This document shows positions 7,457-18,259 of a stretch of 64,000 nt of DNA, piece after piece. The DNA is from Mantis religiosa (lineage: Eukaryota > Arthropoda > Insecta > Mantodea > Mantidae). Below the pieces are notes generated by a model, which ran no database searches, was not told the origin of the DNA, and saw nothing but the letters and a program-made list of their open reading frames with translations. Position 1 is the stretch's first letter, and every line of letters begins with the position of its first letter. Position numbers and translations under genes: made by a program. The stretch is taken from NCBI GenBank assembly GCA_030765055.1, contig CM060953.1:105777924-105841923 (forward strand), read 5' to 3'.

Positions 7457-8373
7457 TTAAACGTGTCATAGCAAGCGAATTACACTCGCCGGCAAGAAGG
7501 CGCTTCTTACGCCGTAAAATAATAAGTAAAGGTCTTAATGATCTACTACAAATAGATCTTATTGAAATGATACCTTATGCAAAAGAAAATAGAAATTATA
7601 AGTATATTCTTATTGCTATTAATTTCTATTCTAAAATGGCTTATGCACGAGCATTGAAAGATAAAAGTGGCATTAGCGTGACAAGAGCTATGCACGGTAT
7701 CCTATCAGAGTTGAATTCACCTCCTAAGAACGTTCAAAGTGATAATGGGAAGGAGTTTTACAATCGCCATTTCAGGCAATTAATGCTTAGGAATGGAATC
7801 AATCATTACAGTACTTTCAGTAGCATCAAGGCTGCAGCAGTGGAAAGGTTGATTAGAACAATTAAAATGAACATGCATAGAGAATTCCTGATTCAGGGTT
7901 CGCATCACTGGTTACAAATGCTACCTAGAATCATCGATTCATACAACAATACCTACCATACGACGATTCGCATGAAGCCCCGTGACGTCAGCAACAACGA
8001 TCTGCTCCTTAGTGTATATCGTTATGGCGGGCGTGAACGTCGAGAGAAAAGGAATGCAAGGAGTTTTCATGTCGGTGATCGTGTAAGGATTTCCAGGTAC
8101 AAGGGACTACTTGAGAAAGGTTACACGGCCAATTGGAGTACGGAGATCTTTCGGATTGTTCGTGCAAGGAATACTAACCCAGTTGTCCATTTTCTGGAGG
8201 ATGCAGAAGGAAATGAAATACAGGGCGGTTTTTATGGTCACGAACTACTAAAAACACGCCATCCTAATGTATACCTTGTTGAGAGAGTGATACGCCGACG
8301 TGGTAATCGTGCGTACGTTAAGTGGCTGGGTTTTCCTACAAAGGAATGGATCGATGTTAAGGATATTGTGTAA
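7453..8373 (+). CDS. INT: Polinton retroviral-type integrase with C-terminal chromodomain
   Basis: The 306-residue protein has an RVE-type DDE core: Asp35 (LLQIDLIEM), Asp97 (VQSDNGKEF) and Glu131 (AAAVERLIRTIK), a spacing close to the D,D-35-E pattern. After the core come an SH3-like segment (FHVGDRVRISR) and a chromodomain (about 273-306, LVERVIRRRGNRAYVKWLGF) that may guide insertion to modified chromatin. It performs strand transfer of the linear element and makes 6-bp target duplications in known Polintons. It starts inside the upstream stop codon. An AATAAA signal follows at 8398. In element C both the second Asp and the Glu are substituted. Confidence 0.93.
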   Translation: MIKRVIASELHSPARRRFLRRKIISKGLNDLLQIDLIEMIPYAKENRNYKYILIAINFYSKMAYARALKDKSGISVTRAMHGILSELNSPPKNVQSDNGKEFYNRHFRQLMLRNGINHYSTFSSIKAAAVERLIRTIKMNMHREFLIQGSHHWLQMLPRIIDSYNNTYHTTIRMKPRDVSNNDLLLSVYRYGGRERREKRNARSFHVGDRVRISRYKGLLEKGYTANWSTEIFRIVRARNTNPVVHFLEDAEGNEIQGGFYGHELLKTRHPNVYLVERVIRRRGNRAYVKWLGFPTKEWIDVKDIV

Positions 8374-8397
8374 AAAGGAATGTATGTTTTATTGATA

Positions 8398-8407
8398 AAT
8401 AAATAAA
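8398..8407 (+). terminator. Poly(A) signals after the integrase gene
   Basis: Two overlapping AATAAA hexamers begin 25 bases after the integrase stop and probably end the ATPase-fiber-DUF8207-integrase transcript. Confidence 0.5.
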
Positions 8408-8419
8408 TACACAAGATAT

Positions 8420-9500
8420 TTTCCTAAAAATTTAGTGTTTTTATTTTATAATTCCTTTCCAGCTAAATCCTCTAAACATAATGGTTATATTTTTTAAATA
8501 GTTTCAGTATACGTGGCTACATAAACAGAAATTTTTCAGTAGAACATCACAACTAAATCCTCTAAAAATAATGCTTACACTGTGTTTTAAACAGCTTCAA
8601 TACATGTGCATATAAATAAAAGTAAAGTGTTTTACATGTTAAATTCTTTTAATATTAGTGCAAATTAATGTTTAATCTTCAAAAGAATTTCAATATACCT
8701 ACAAACATAATCAGAAATGCAGTACCCCAAAATTATATGTTTACCCCAACTAAATCCTCTATATATAATACATCGACAACAGGTTAAAACTCCTTACACC
8801 TAAGTTCAAAGTTCATAGTGAATAATGTATATATTTTCTTAAAACATACATATATAAGCAGAATTGTAACCCATCCCAAGAAACCATACTTTTATTCTAA
8901 ATAAATCCTGTAGAGATAATGCATCCACAACAGGTTAAAACCCCCTAAATTAACTTCAATTTAATAGAGAATAATGCTCACATTCTTTATAAAATGAGCT
9001 TCAGTACACATGCATACATAAACACATTAGGTATTTTCACATGTTAAAACTCCTTACATCCAAGTTCAAATAGATGCTTACATTTTAAAGATGCGTACTA
9101 GCGAAAATGTAGTCCCCAGCACCGTAATTATAATATTATCCAATCAATATCCGGTAAAGTTAATGGTTAATGATGCTTACATTTTAAAAAGTTTCTATGT
9201 GCGTGCATACATAAACACAAATTGAGTGTCTTACACTTGAAAAATCCTTAAATCTAAGTTCAAATTAATGGTTACTTTTTTTAAAAAAAAAAAAAAGAAA
9301 TTAACGACGCATCAATAGAATAGTAAACACCTGTCCAAATTATAGCTTTATCCCAATATGCATGTATACATAAAACAAATTAAGTATTATGCACGTTAAA
9401 GTCCTTAAACATAAGTTTAAAATTAATTGTTACCTCTTTTAAGGAATTGAGAGATGCAATAATCTCATATTATATATCATATTATATCCCCATACATAAG
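8420..9500. repeat. Diverged AT-rich repeat array between INT and PolB
   Basis: No gene is seen. Imperfect units recur with phrases such as CTAAATCCTCTA (8464, 8553, 8750), CATACATAAACAC (9019, 9210), CAACAGGTTAAAAC and CTTACATCCAAGTTCAAA or CTTACACCTAAGTTCAAA. Unit length varies, roughly 150-190 bp. The equivalent interval in element C is only about 0.1-0.2 kb, so the array is specific to A. Confidence 0.55.
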
Positions 9501-9825
9501 CGGGATTATAGTCCTCCAAAGGTATTTATACATACCATCAGCAACTCAAAGCAATGAATGAGCACCAAAACTTGACAACGTATTTCAAGACTTGCTTAAA
9601 ATGACATCATGACTCATGTACATAAGTTTTATAAAGTGTAAAGATTTATCTCAAATCACAAAAAGCATTACTTCAATCACGCTTGCACTGCTGCATGTAC
9701 ACGTGTTGAAAAATTAAATATTTGTGTCAAATTATTAAAAAAGCAAATTATTTCACATGTTTTTGCTAGCTTTAAAATACATTGTCAACTTTTTTACAAG
9801 ATTTTTTCACATATTTTTTATACGA
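9501..9825. other. Non-coding AT-rich DNA 3' of PolB
   Basis: I see no ORF or clear repeat here. It probably contains the 3' untranslated region of the minus-strand polymerase gene. Confidence 0.3.
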
Positions 9826-12800
9826 TTACTTATCCAATGGTACAGAATGATGACCCCAGGCCAAGGTTTCATGTGAATTTTTCTGTATAAATCGCTTCGT
9901 GTCGAATCCTCTAAGAGCAACTTTATTACTCTCGATGGTTCGAACAACGTGCTTATAACTTCTAAAGCACGTCTGTTTAGCATGACGTACGGCTGTCATA
10001 TCATTTACACAGGATAGATAATCCTCAAACGTTATGCACCGCATGCCATCACTCGTAACGCCTTTAGATTTCTTGACCGTTTTGCCATCGTATCGATATG
10101 AATACAATTTTGAACGTAAACCTACGTATTCTGTCATAACTTTACCCGATAATTCATCTTTAAATAGACCAGCGACTTTTTTATTCATCAACGGAATACC
10201 GTACACATTATCGATCGGGTAATTAGATGTATCGAAGAGATGTATATTAGATTTAATAAATTCATAAATGTCACTACTGGTTTCAAACAGAAATGCATCG
10301 GTATCCGTATAATTCAACATAACATCTTTTAACTGTTTCTTCAAAATATTATAATAAAAATTATACATCAAGTGTTTTGAAAGATCTAGAATGGCTTGTC
10401 CTATATAAATCGGTTTCGTCATCTTAATTTCTTCCCTTACCAGTTCGAGTCCTATAAGGTTCTCGTCAAAAATTACGTATCGTATGAATGTCTGTCGTGA
10501 TATTAACTTTCTTGCCTGTTTCCAATTGCTCGCTAGGTGAAAGGAATTGTAACGTCTGACGTTCTCAATAAATTTACCATATACGCAATTATTCATTTTC
10601 TTCCATAAATTTTGACCGAATTTTGTTTTATCTTCAATACGTTTAGCAGCATTTAAATCAATGTACGTCTTAAGCCAAAAGGATTGTTTGTAGGATACCG
10701 CTCGATGTATACGCTTCATTTTCAAACCGAGCTCTACACACTGCTGCAAGTTTCTGTAATGTAATATATATTTTTCCTTATGATTCAACGTTGCAAGTAA
10801 CTTTTTGTAATTATCACCCGGAGCTATCTCACTCTGCGGACATAATGGCAAGTCGTTATGCAACTCGTGAAGGTTCTCCGGATATTCCAGGTCTACTTCT
10901 AAAACATAACCTGTATCTGAATCATGTCTGATGCTCAAAAAATCTATAGAATTAATTTCGTTATCGTTTAACCATCTCAATTGAGCATACGGTAAAGCGT
11001 TCCCAGTCATAATGTGTGAATAAAGTCCGTTGCAATCCAAGTATGATAGGTATTTAATCGATTCCGCTTCATTGTAAGCAGATATGTATTTATTATTTGC
11101 TTTGGAATAACGTTTTGATACAGTGCAGATACCGCCTCTAATCGCAGATTCGAAAAATTCCAGCATATTTTGATCGGTAATCAGCGATATTTGCACGCGG
11201 CTCGTTCGTAACATTGCGTCATATGATAGGCCAGGAGCTGTATAGTAATGACAAGGATCTAAGCCATACATATCGATACTTAAACTTCGGAATTTTTCAT
11301 AGATGTCTGTTAATAAGATCGTATCCGTCTTGAGATAAAGATCAGAGTATTCACCGAGATTTTGTATACCAAATTCTCTCCATACCGCGCATGCGTGCAT
11401 GTAATCATCATTGCTTATATTATCAAAACACTCTTGAGGAGGTAATTTGGAATCATTTAATTTTTCCTTGCAATCTAAATATGTATATGGGAAAATACCT
11501 TTCCGTTGCATTAACAAACGTTGCTTAGGATCAACGTACATCTTATTTGTGTACCGAAAATCTTGAGGTTCTAGCATATCAGAAAGATCGCTCAGTTTAG
11601 AATCCAGAAAGCGGTAGCTATCAAGAAATCTGAGGAATATTGATTTACCATTAGATGTGTATCTTTTACTAAATGACAGATAATTCTCCGATGTTTGCGA
11701 AATACATGTAATGGGTTCATTGTCATACGATAACTTTTTTACTATGAAATGCGAATCATACTTTGATAGGCAATGAAAAAATATCGGGATAAAGTTTGGC
11801 GTTTTTCTATTGAGGTTGCATGATTTATGAGCAGCCCCTATATATAATCCGGTCTGATGATCGTGGTCACGCACCCTAATCGAGTCAGAATCGAAATCCT
11901 TTTTGCATACGTGACACTGGACTGCATTTCTGAAATTTAATTCATCCTCATCACTCATATGCATCTCTGTCACATCACCGTATATCCTAAGCACATCCTC
12001 GGCAATCACAGTTAATTCTCTAAGAAACTCTTCAACTGCATGCGAACCTCTAAATATTTTGAATTTTGTTAGTGTCTCGTCATAACTGCAGACCAGGTGC
12101 AACGAAACGGATATCGCCTCGTGCACGTGCATATCACGTGTCCAACTATGCATCGCATCGGGCTGACACGATGGCACTTTTATTAACATACTCTCGATAT
12201 CAGCGTATATCACAAAAGGGACTTTAACGCATTTTGAGTAAGCCTGAAACTCGATAACATCATTTATTCCTTCGCGAGGCATGCTAATAATTTGACATTT
12301 CATACATCTCAGTTTATGTTTCTTCAGAATAACTTCAGTCGAAAACCATGCATTACAAGATTCACACACAAATTTTTTACTTTTATGTTTGGATATCTGC
12401 TTACTTACTAGACGCGACATATCGGTTATGAGAGAATAATGCGAATTGATCATTAGAAGATTCACATGGTTTATCTTTTGCTCCCTCGTCTGATATAAGA
12501 TGATAATGGATTCTCTCTCTAACCCGTATATGTTCACCGAGATATCATGATTTTGCTTTTCGAATAATTCAATGTCATGAAGGGCGACGGGGAAGTTTAT
12601 TCCTTTAAAATTGAATTCGCGATATATATCATATTTACTGTACGTGCTAGCTCTATGCCTGTTCTGGCGAGCTGGATATTTTGCTGCCAGCATACAATAT
12701 GCAAAACATTTAAAGTCAGTATTCCGAATATTCACGACAGCTCTCTTTGATTTTATCCACGATGGCAGCGGCTTAAAGCAACCTGCGTTTAACGGATCGT

Positions 12801-13251
12801 ACTGACATGCGTATAAAGTTAGCGAATCTATCCTGTAAAGCGCTTTCGAACTGGCTTTTGTTTCAAAATTTTCTAGATGGGTGATTATAGGCTGTTTCAG
12901 TTTAATTTCATACCATTCAGATTTGTTTGTCGATTGCAATATAGCATCCATCTTACTGTTAAAATTAATCGATTCAACTGTTTCATTATCGGGTGAAGTT
13001 ATTATATATTGACATGTTAAAGTACCGGCTAATTTAATTCCTGATTTGTAAGTTCTTATGGCCTTCTGGATTTCACTGGTAACAAGGGGTTTGCACAAGT
13101 TCAAGAACGTTGATGGATCTAGCTCGTGTATAGAATTTTTTATGGTACCTGTGAAGATCCTGTGCTGGAACGCTGATTCTACAGTAATGCATTCCAATGT
13201 TTTGTCGTTGCGTTTCGCCTGCTTTGCACTACTTGCTTGAATATCTTGCAT
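9826..13251 (-). CDS. PolB: Protein-primed family B DNA polymerase
   Basis: The 1141-residue ORF carries an exonuclease motif YADIES (about residue 348), polymerase motif A YLDCNGLYSH (about 737), motif B MNNCVYGK (about 887) and motif C YTDTDAF (about 984). The N-terminal half has a C2H2-like finger (CESCNAWF to CMKC, about 294-317) and an HNH/endonuclease VII-like Cys-His cluster (CHVCKK, DHDHQTG, AHKSCNLNRK, about 440-480), both usual in Polinton polymerases. It would copy the linear element from a terminal protein. The open frame extends upstream to an acceptor at 13281-13282, and a tiny upstream exon at 14431-14440 joins it in frame, adding 13 codons before the Met at 13251. The protein is complete with no internal stop. 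Confidence 0.95.
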   Translation of the reverse strand: MQDIQASSAKQAKRNDKTLECITVESAFQHRIFTGTIKNSIHELDPSTFLNLCKPLVTSEIQKAIRTYKSGIKLAGTLTCQYIITSPDNETVESINFNSKMDAILQSTNKSEWYEIKLKQPIITHLENFETKASSKALYRIDSLTLYACQYDPLNAGCFKPLPSWIKSKRAVVNIRNTDFKCFAYCMLAAKYPARQNRHRASTYSKYDIYREFNFKGINFPVALHDIELFEKQNHDISVNIYGLERESIIILYQTREQKINHVNLLMINSHYSLITDMSRLVSKQISKHKSKKFVCESCNAWFSTEVILKKHKLRCMKCQIISMPREGINDVIEFQAYSKCVKVPFVIYADIESMLIKVPSCQPDAMHSWTRDMHVHEAISVSLHLVCSYDETLTKFKIFRGSHAVEEFLRELTVIAEDVLRIYGDVTEMHMSDEDELNFRNAVQCHVCKKDFDSDSIRVRDHDHQTGLYIGAAHKSCNLNRKTPNFIPIFFHCLSKYDSHFIVKKLSYDNEPITCISQTSENYLSFSKRYTSNGKSIFLRFLDSYRFLDSKLSDLSDMLEPQDFRYTNKMYVDPKQRLLMQRKGIFPYTYLDCKEKLNDSKLPPQECFDNISNDDYMHACAVWREFGIQNLGEYSDLYLKTDTILLTDIYEKFRSLSIDMYGLDPCHYYTAPGLSYDAMLRTSRVQISLITDQNMLEFFESAIRGGICTVSKRYSKANNKYISAYNEAESIKYLSYLDCNGLYSHIMTGNALPYAQLRWLNDNEINSIDFLSIRHDSDTGYVLEVDLEYPENLHELHNDLPLCPQSEIAPGDNYKKLLATLNHKEKYILHYRNLQQCVELGLKMKRIHRAVSYKQSFWLKTYIDLNAAKRIEDKTKFGQNLWKKMNNCVYGKFIENVRRYNSFHLASNWKQARKLISRQTFIRYVIFDENLIGLELVREEIKMTKPIYIGQAILDLSKHLMYNFYYNILKKQLKDVMLNYTDTDAFLFETSSDIYEFIKSNIHLFDTSNYPIDNVYGIPLMNKKVAGLFKDELSGKVMTEYVGLRSKLYSYRYDGKTVKKSKGVTSDGMRCITFEDYLSCVNDMTAVRHAKQTCFRSYKHVVRTIESNKVALRGFDTKRFIQKNSHETLAWGHHSVPLDK

Positions 13252-13280
13252 GCCCGGTCTCTTGCGACTCGTTACACCTC

Positions 13281-14430
13281 CTGAAATTATGGATTAAACA
13301 TGTCAGAAAACACGAATAATTACACTTTTAAAATAATAAACATTTGAACACTCATGGCAATGCTATATTTTTAAGCTTTAAAATGATTACTTTATTAACA
13401 TTGCTGAACTTTGAATTTGATTTACATAACATGTTTTCCTTAAAAGAAATAAGTTGCATGTTATTTGCAGTGGAAATAAATGATAACTGTATCTTTTGAA
13501 TAACAAAGATTTAGAACATTCAGAGTACTGCATTCCCTAATATGGATTTTTTTTTTATTTTTTAAATTGCACCTCTGTCTTTTATTGAATTTTTTTTTAA
13601 ATTGCACCTCTGTATTTTATTGAAATTTTATCCTGACTTACGTAACATGTTTTCTGGAAAAGAAATAAGATTATACACGTAACATGTTTCCCTGAAAAAA
13701 GACGTTATACATAATGCATCATCACAATATACTCATTTGTATATGGCTACTGGCTGTTTAATTAGTTAATTGAATTCCTCAACTTCCCGTCGATTGGCTG
13801 CAGATATGCATTAATGACTTTTAAAACGGTAAATTTGCTTGCATTATTACTCTTATCGATTTGCCTTTTATATAGAATGACTAATTCGTTAGGTATTCCA
13901 TTCACAAATATTAACAGATTAACGCTAATTACTTTAACTTACACTGAAATATTTGACATCAAGAGATTGACACTTCATAGCAGTAGTGCAGCACGATTTT
14001 AGTTTTTTTGTAAAGTCTTACCTTCACTGGTTACTCCCGACTGTTTAAAAAAGTTAATTTGTGCTTCTTGAATCCATTTTCCAGAGTTTCTTCACCGGAA
14101 TACACGAAACTCCAACCACCCTGATTAACAGCATCCACTTGAGCTGCTGTCATCTTCTTAAATCTCTCGGGCAAAAAAACCTGGCATTCTTGCAGCTTAA
14201 GTACGACTCTATCACCGTATCTCGTCTTCACGATTTTGACATCGTGTATGGCTTGTGGCACGTCTCGGGGAATCTCTCGTAACTTCTTCGTCGGGAGATA
14301 GGAACCTCCTTCCGCAAGCTGATTTAAATCGTGAAGAATCGATTCTGGAATTATAAATTCACGCATATTATTCAACGCTTCGATTCATTACGTGGAAGTT
14401 ACTGTACATAGACATATGCATATTGCTTAC
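13281..14430 (-). other. Candidate PolB intron containing a cassette exon with the SSB-like ORF
   Basis: On the minus strand a donor AAG|GTAAGC follows a short ATG-bearing exon (14440-14431) and an acceptor TTTCAG lies at 13281. Inside are an acceptor TGTACAG at about 14402-14403 and a second donor AAG|GTAAGA at 14020-14021, which frame an exon holding the 111-residue SSB-like ORF. Skipping the cassette keeps the PolB frame open. Including it closes the short upstream frame after a few codons, leaving the SSB-like ATG as the next start. Between 13283 and 14019 I see only AT-rich DNA. Confidence 0.55.
14031..14366 (-). CDS. Small putative ssDNA-binding (OB-fold-like) protein
   Basis: The 111-residue protein starts at ATG 14366; the open frame continues three codons upstream without ATG. 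It has a hydrophobic/polar alternation typical of a small beta barrel: AIHDVKIVKTRYGDRVVLKL, then CQVFLPERF, then GWSFVYSGE and HKLTFL. Small proteins with a YGDR-type strand and LPERF occur near Polinton polymerases and may bind single strands during protein-primed copying, which exposes much ssDNA. The OB-fold call is inference from pattern and place. It is bounded by splice sites, so it seems to be an exon of the PolB transcription unit. Confidence 0.55.
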   Translation of the reverse strand: MREFIIPESILHDLNQLAEGGSYLPTKKLREIPRDVPQAIHDVKIVKTRYGDRVVLKLQECQVFLPERFKKMTAAQVDAVNQGGWSFVYSGEETLENGFKKHKLTFLNSRE

Positions 14431-14440
14431 CTTCATTCAT

Positions 14441-15686
14441 GTTGATGCTGTCTGCTACGTTTCAGTTGTTGATGTGCTGTTTTATTCGCTCGGTTCACTG
14501 TTTTGTTACCTCAGCACCCCCTCCCAAAATTTCCATTCTGGCTGTAACCTGTTTGCACACATCCTTAAGTTTATGCTTCTCCTTCTTTCGCTATAAACTA
14601 TTAAACTTAGAGTAGAGTTTTAACCTGTCATCTTATGTATCTAGTAACTAAAAATTAAATAATATAAGATCTATAGCTATTAACTGTAAGTATATATATA
14701 CTCTTTAGAAAGTTTCCACCCCTTTTACGTTGCGCACGCACTCGTGTGGCGATTGGTCGTTTATACCCTTTATTACGATACTGCTACCTGCACCCTGATT
14801 GGCTAGCTTGGATGAAGTGGAATATGTCACACCCACTGTTCACCTTAGTGCATTCATGGTAATTACCTCATTGAACAATATTTCAAATTTGTATTGCAGC
14901 AAACTAATAATATCATAATGCCATCTATAATATGAGTATAACCTTTTATTGCATTTTTAATTATTGCAAGCTGTATTTCGAGTTTGTATTGCTACTTAAT
15001 GCAACTGTATTATTCCGAAGGACCGTTTAAGTGTGACCGTTAGATAATTTATGTTTTTATTCCTTCCAGTGATATTTTGCTTCAATTCGGTAAGCCTAAC
15101 GCCTCGAACGGATTAGTCTCTCGTATCAGATTTATTCAGAAGCGTGTCTCTCGTAGTTGTTCACCAAATCGATGTACAGACGTTTTAAGAGGCACTGGCA
15201 TTATTATAGCAGACTTTGCATAGCTTTTCAACGTTTTGGCATGTTTCTACTCAGCTGATTTATATCATTACAATTATCCTTAATACATTATTTATTACGT
15301 TTGCATAGATATCTCGTTTACTTGTCTCCTTTACGCTTGAGTGAATTTTTAGAATCCAGCTGCGTTAATTGATTCCTAGCGCAGGTGTGTGTAATATTTC
15401 ACCCCAAGTAAGTTATATGGATTCGCTGTTCCGTTGGGGTGGCTACAGCTGTAGCAATAAACATTCATCCTTGCTAAATCTTTACTTGACTCTCTTAACA
15501 TTTCACTGCATATGCATTTATATTTTGAACAGAGGGAAAGGATCGCTTTTTAGCACACATAGAGTGCCAGATTCCTCAGGAGCCCAATAACTGTAATGGA
15601 TAACTCAATAAATACTTAAATAAACAAATAAATTAATTAATAATGTATACTTAGTTACGTGAATAAATACATTTTTTCCATTCGAT
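14441..15686. other. Right non-coding region of element A
   Basis: No convincing gene. It probably includes the promoter and leader of the PolB/SSB unit. A CCAAT-like ATTGG is present near 14752 and 14797. A 73-codon ORF at 15369-15590 has no family features and is not called. Confidence 0.4.
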
Positions 15687-16034
15687 TTGCATGCGTGCCG
15701 GGAGGGACGGAGCGGTGTGTGCGTATGTGCATGCGTGTGTGTGTGTGTGTGTGTGTGAATACTGAAATCCATTCACATTTTTTTTTTCAGTAATTACATT
15801 CATCAGTTAATTACATTTCACATACATACAACAAAATGACACGATTGCCCTTGCAGGCTTGGGAGAGATGCGTCGTTGTCGTCGTCGTCGTCGTCGTCGT
15901 CAAGCTCCTGGAGGGGGGGGGTGGCACACGAACGCCAGCACATCAATATATATATATTTTTTTTAAACACAGATTTCTACTCGACTTTCAAGGCTCGGAT
16001 TTCATTAACACGTGACACACGTGTTACTACACAA
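15687..16034. repeat. Right terminal inverted repeat of element A
   Basis: Reverse complement of 1-345, including (GT)n, a T run, the (GTC)n block and the palindromic CACGTGACACACGTG near the end. Copy numbers of the simple repeats differ from the left arm; other bases nearly all agree. Confidence 0.93.
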
Positions 16035-17330
16035 CCAACCCTTCGATATTTTAACATGGGGATTCTAACACAACCAACACACAACCTCTTCGATATTTGG
16101 ACAGGCGGATTTCGCGTCGAGTTTTAACAAGGGGGTTTCAAAAACAGCTAACGCAGGTGTTTTTGAATCCCCACAAATCAACTACTCATTCGTTCCCGAG
16201 CGAGCAGATAGGTGCTGAAACGTGATCATACCTGCTTCCCCCCTCCCCCCCTTCTCGTCGATTGTACTCAACTTATGAAGGCTTTGTGTGAAGTGAGGAC
16301 GCGTTCGTTCCCGAGCTGGCGGAGACAGGATGAAACCTGTTAAATCGGGTTTACTATATTACCGTTTTATCACGTTCCCCCTTCCACCCTCTCGTCGCTT
16401 GCACTGGAGGAGGACTAGTGTTTATCCTCTCGTACATGAATGGGTATCGAACCGAGGACTCTATATTCATATATATGAATCCTCCCAAGAACTCAATATT
16501 CATATATGAATATTTATACGCCCACACATACACACATACGCACAAATCTTGGGGAATGACAACACGTCATCACCCTTATACTTCAATGTGGAAGAGATTT
16601 ATATCTTCTCATACCCCGATGTGGGAATGGAATTTAACCTTTTCTTAACCTTGCATCACTCTTAGATACATAGCTCAAGGTTGGATTCTGGATAGGGAAC
16701 ACCCCTTACTAGAATGTCTATTTACATTTATTTCATAAATCTCTCCCAGTACACGTACCTAATCATTCTCTCGATATTCTTATACCTAAAGAATAAAGAT
16801 ACTGCATCATATATCATACACTAAACGTAATAGATATCGAACCCTAGACTCGATATTCATACATGAGAGTTTAAGCACAGATATCGAAGGTTTGTTATCA
16901 ACACATTTAATTAAAACACCCCCGGAACCCCGTATCGAACCCTAGACTTGATATTCATACATGAGATTTTAAGCACAGACATCGAAGAATTATTATCAAC
17001 ACATTTAATTCAAACACCCCCGGAACCCCGTTACCCACCCACCCATCACACATCACACACACACCATCATCATCATCATCATCATCAGCATCATCATCAT
17101 CATCATCATCATCATCCCCTGAACCACCTTACTGCACAGGGGAGAACGGCACTACGCCAACACTCCCCTTCTTTTCCATCTCGATATTCAAACAGGAGAC
17201 TTCTAAATCAATGACTGTTCTACATCACTCATATATTAACACAGAGGAGACTTCAACAACATATCTACACTGTGCCGAAACACCCCTTCCTATACTACTA
17301 GTGTATACCCCCTGATTCATTTTCTAAGTA
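16035..17330. repeat. Degenerate satellite-like DNA flanking element A
   Basis: Several imperfect duplications recur. A block with ATCGAACCCTAGAC, GATATTCATACATGAG and AACACCCCCGGAACCCCG occurs at about 16837-16933 and again at 16935-17031. CTTCGATATTT occurs at 16040 and 16089. CGTTCCCGAGC occurs near 16192 and 16307. A (CAT)n run interrupts it at 17064-17115. It may be host satellite or a subterminal zone of the element. Confidence 0.5.
17064..17115. repeat. (CAT)n microsatellite
   Basis: About 17 trinucleotide units with one CAG variant. Confidence 0.9.
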
Positions 17331-18259
17331 GAAAGTAGCAGAGGAAGTTATTTATACCTATGCGCTTCATTAAATTACTTTAGATACCATGCTTTTCAGT
17401 TGTATGAATGGGTACCCCATAGAAAACACAATGCGGGAACAGAAACAGAGAACATTCACTGACATAACGGGGTACGTAGCTGTTGTTTATGGCATATTGT
17501 TTAAAAGATGAGATAACCGAAGGCACTTAAATAGACAGACCACGATTCTTTTAACAAGTTTAAATAAGGTACATTGTATGGCCGTTTTACTGCGATATAT
17601 ATAAGAGATCATATAAAACATTATTGAAGGTCTAACTCGTTACAATTGGTTGAGGTTCATCTAAATTCCTCTTCGTATGCATATTGTGTGCCATGTTTTA
17701 ATGAATGTAGTGATTATTTCTCCCTCTACTTAAATGTTCAGGATTCAAACCAGCAGAGCACTTGAGGAGCATTATCAGTATTGAGAAATGCTTTTGCTTC
17801 CAGGAAATATACTCTTCTAACTGTCCATCCGTCGCCACTTCAAAAGGAAGAGAGAATTCCTACCTCCATCACTTACTGGTGTTCCTGGTGAGTGGGTAAA
17901 TATAGTATTCTCTAAACAGGGCACAATTATTATGAGGCTTGTACACAATAAGATGTTAATCCTTGCGTACGAGTGTATGAATTTCATCTAAAACTGAAAT
18001 ACTTAAACAGTTTAAAGTAATTAACCACAAGCAAAGTAGTTTTAAAATATATGATGGTTAATAGCCTTAAGGACAGTAATCATCTAGGCCCTCAACTTTC
18101 TCTAGGCTACCGGTTGTTGCGCTTTTTCTTATTTAAGGTCGCTAGGAATGAATGGTTCTGAATTCTACATTTTAATTATGTGATATATTACTACAAGTAA
18201 GGAAATAGTCATTTCTTCCCCACTAGCCATATGTAGGCTAAGGTGTGGATGAAATTCTC
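17331..18259. other. Unassigned AT-rich DNA
   Basis: I see no gene, clear repeat or element boundary here. Confidence 0.4.

Larger units (their letters stand above)
1..16034. mobile_element. Polinton/Maverick element A, apparently intact
   Basis: A 16 kb unit is bounded by long inverted repeats and holds the full Polinton gene set: PolB, integrase, packaging ATPase, cysteine protease, major and minor capsid proteins, plus PLA2, a pX-like protein and a fiber-like protein. All main ORFs are uninterrupted. Polintons are self-synthesising DNA transposons that overlap with adintoviruses. The inverted repeat is still matching at base 1, so the true left end, and perhaps the right end, may lie outside the stated limits. 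No target duplication can be read for the same reason. The genes sit in opposed compact blocks with spacings of 18-32 bp, more like a virus than host chromosomal genes. Confidence 0.9.

Noticed and set aside
16948..17214. His-rich ORF
   Set aside because: Translation of the (CAT)n run in satellite-like DNA.
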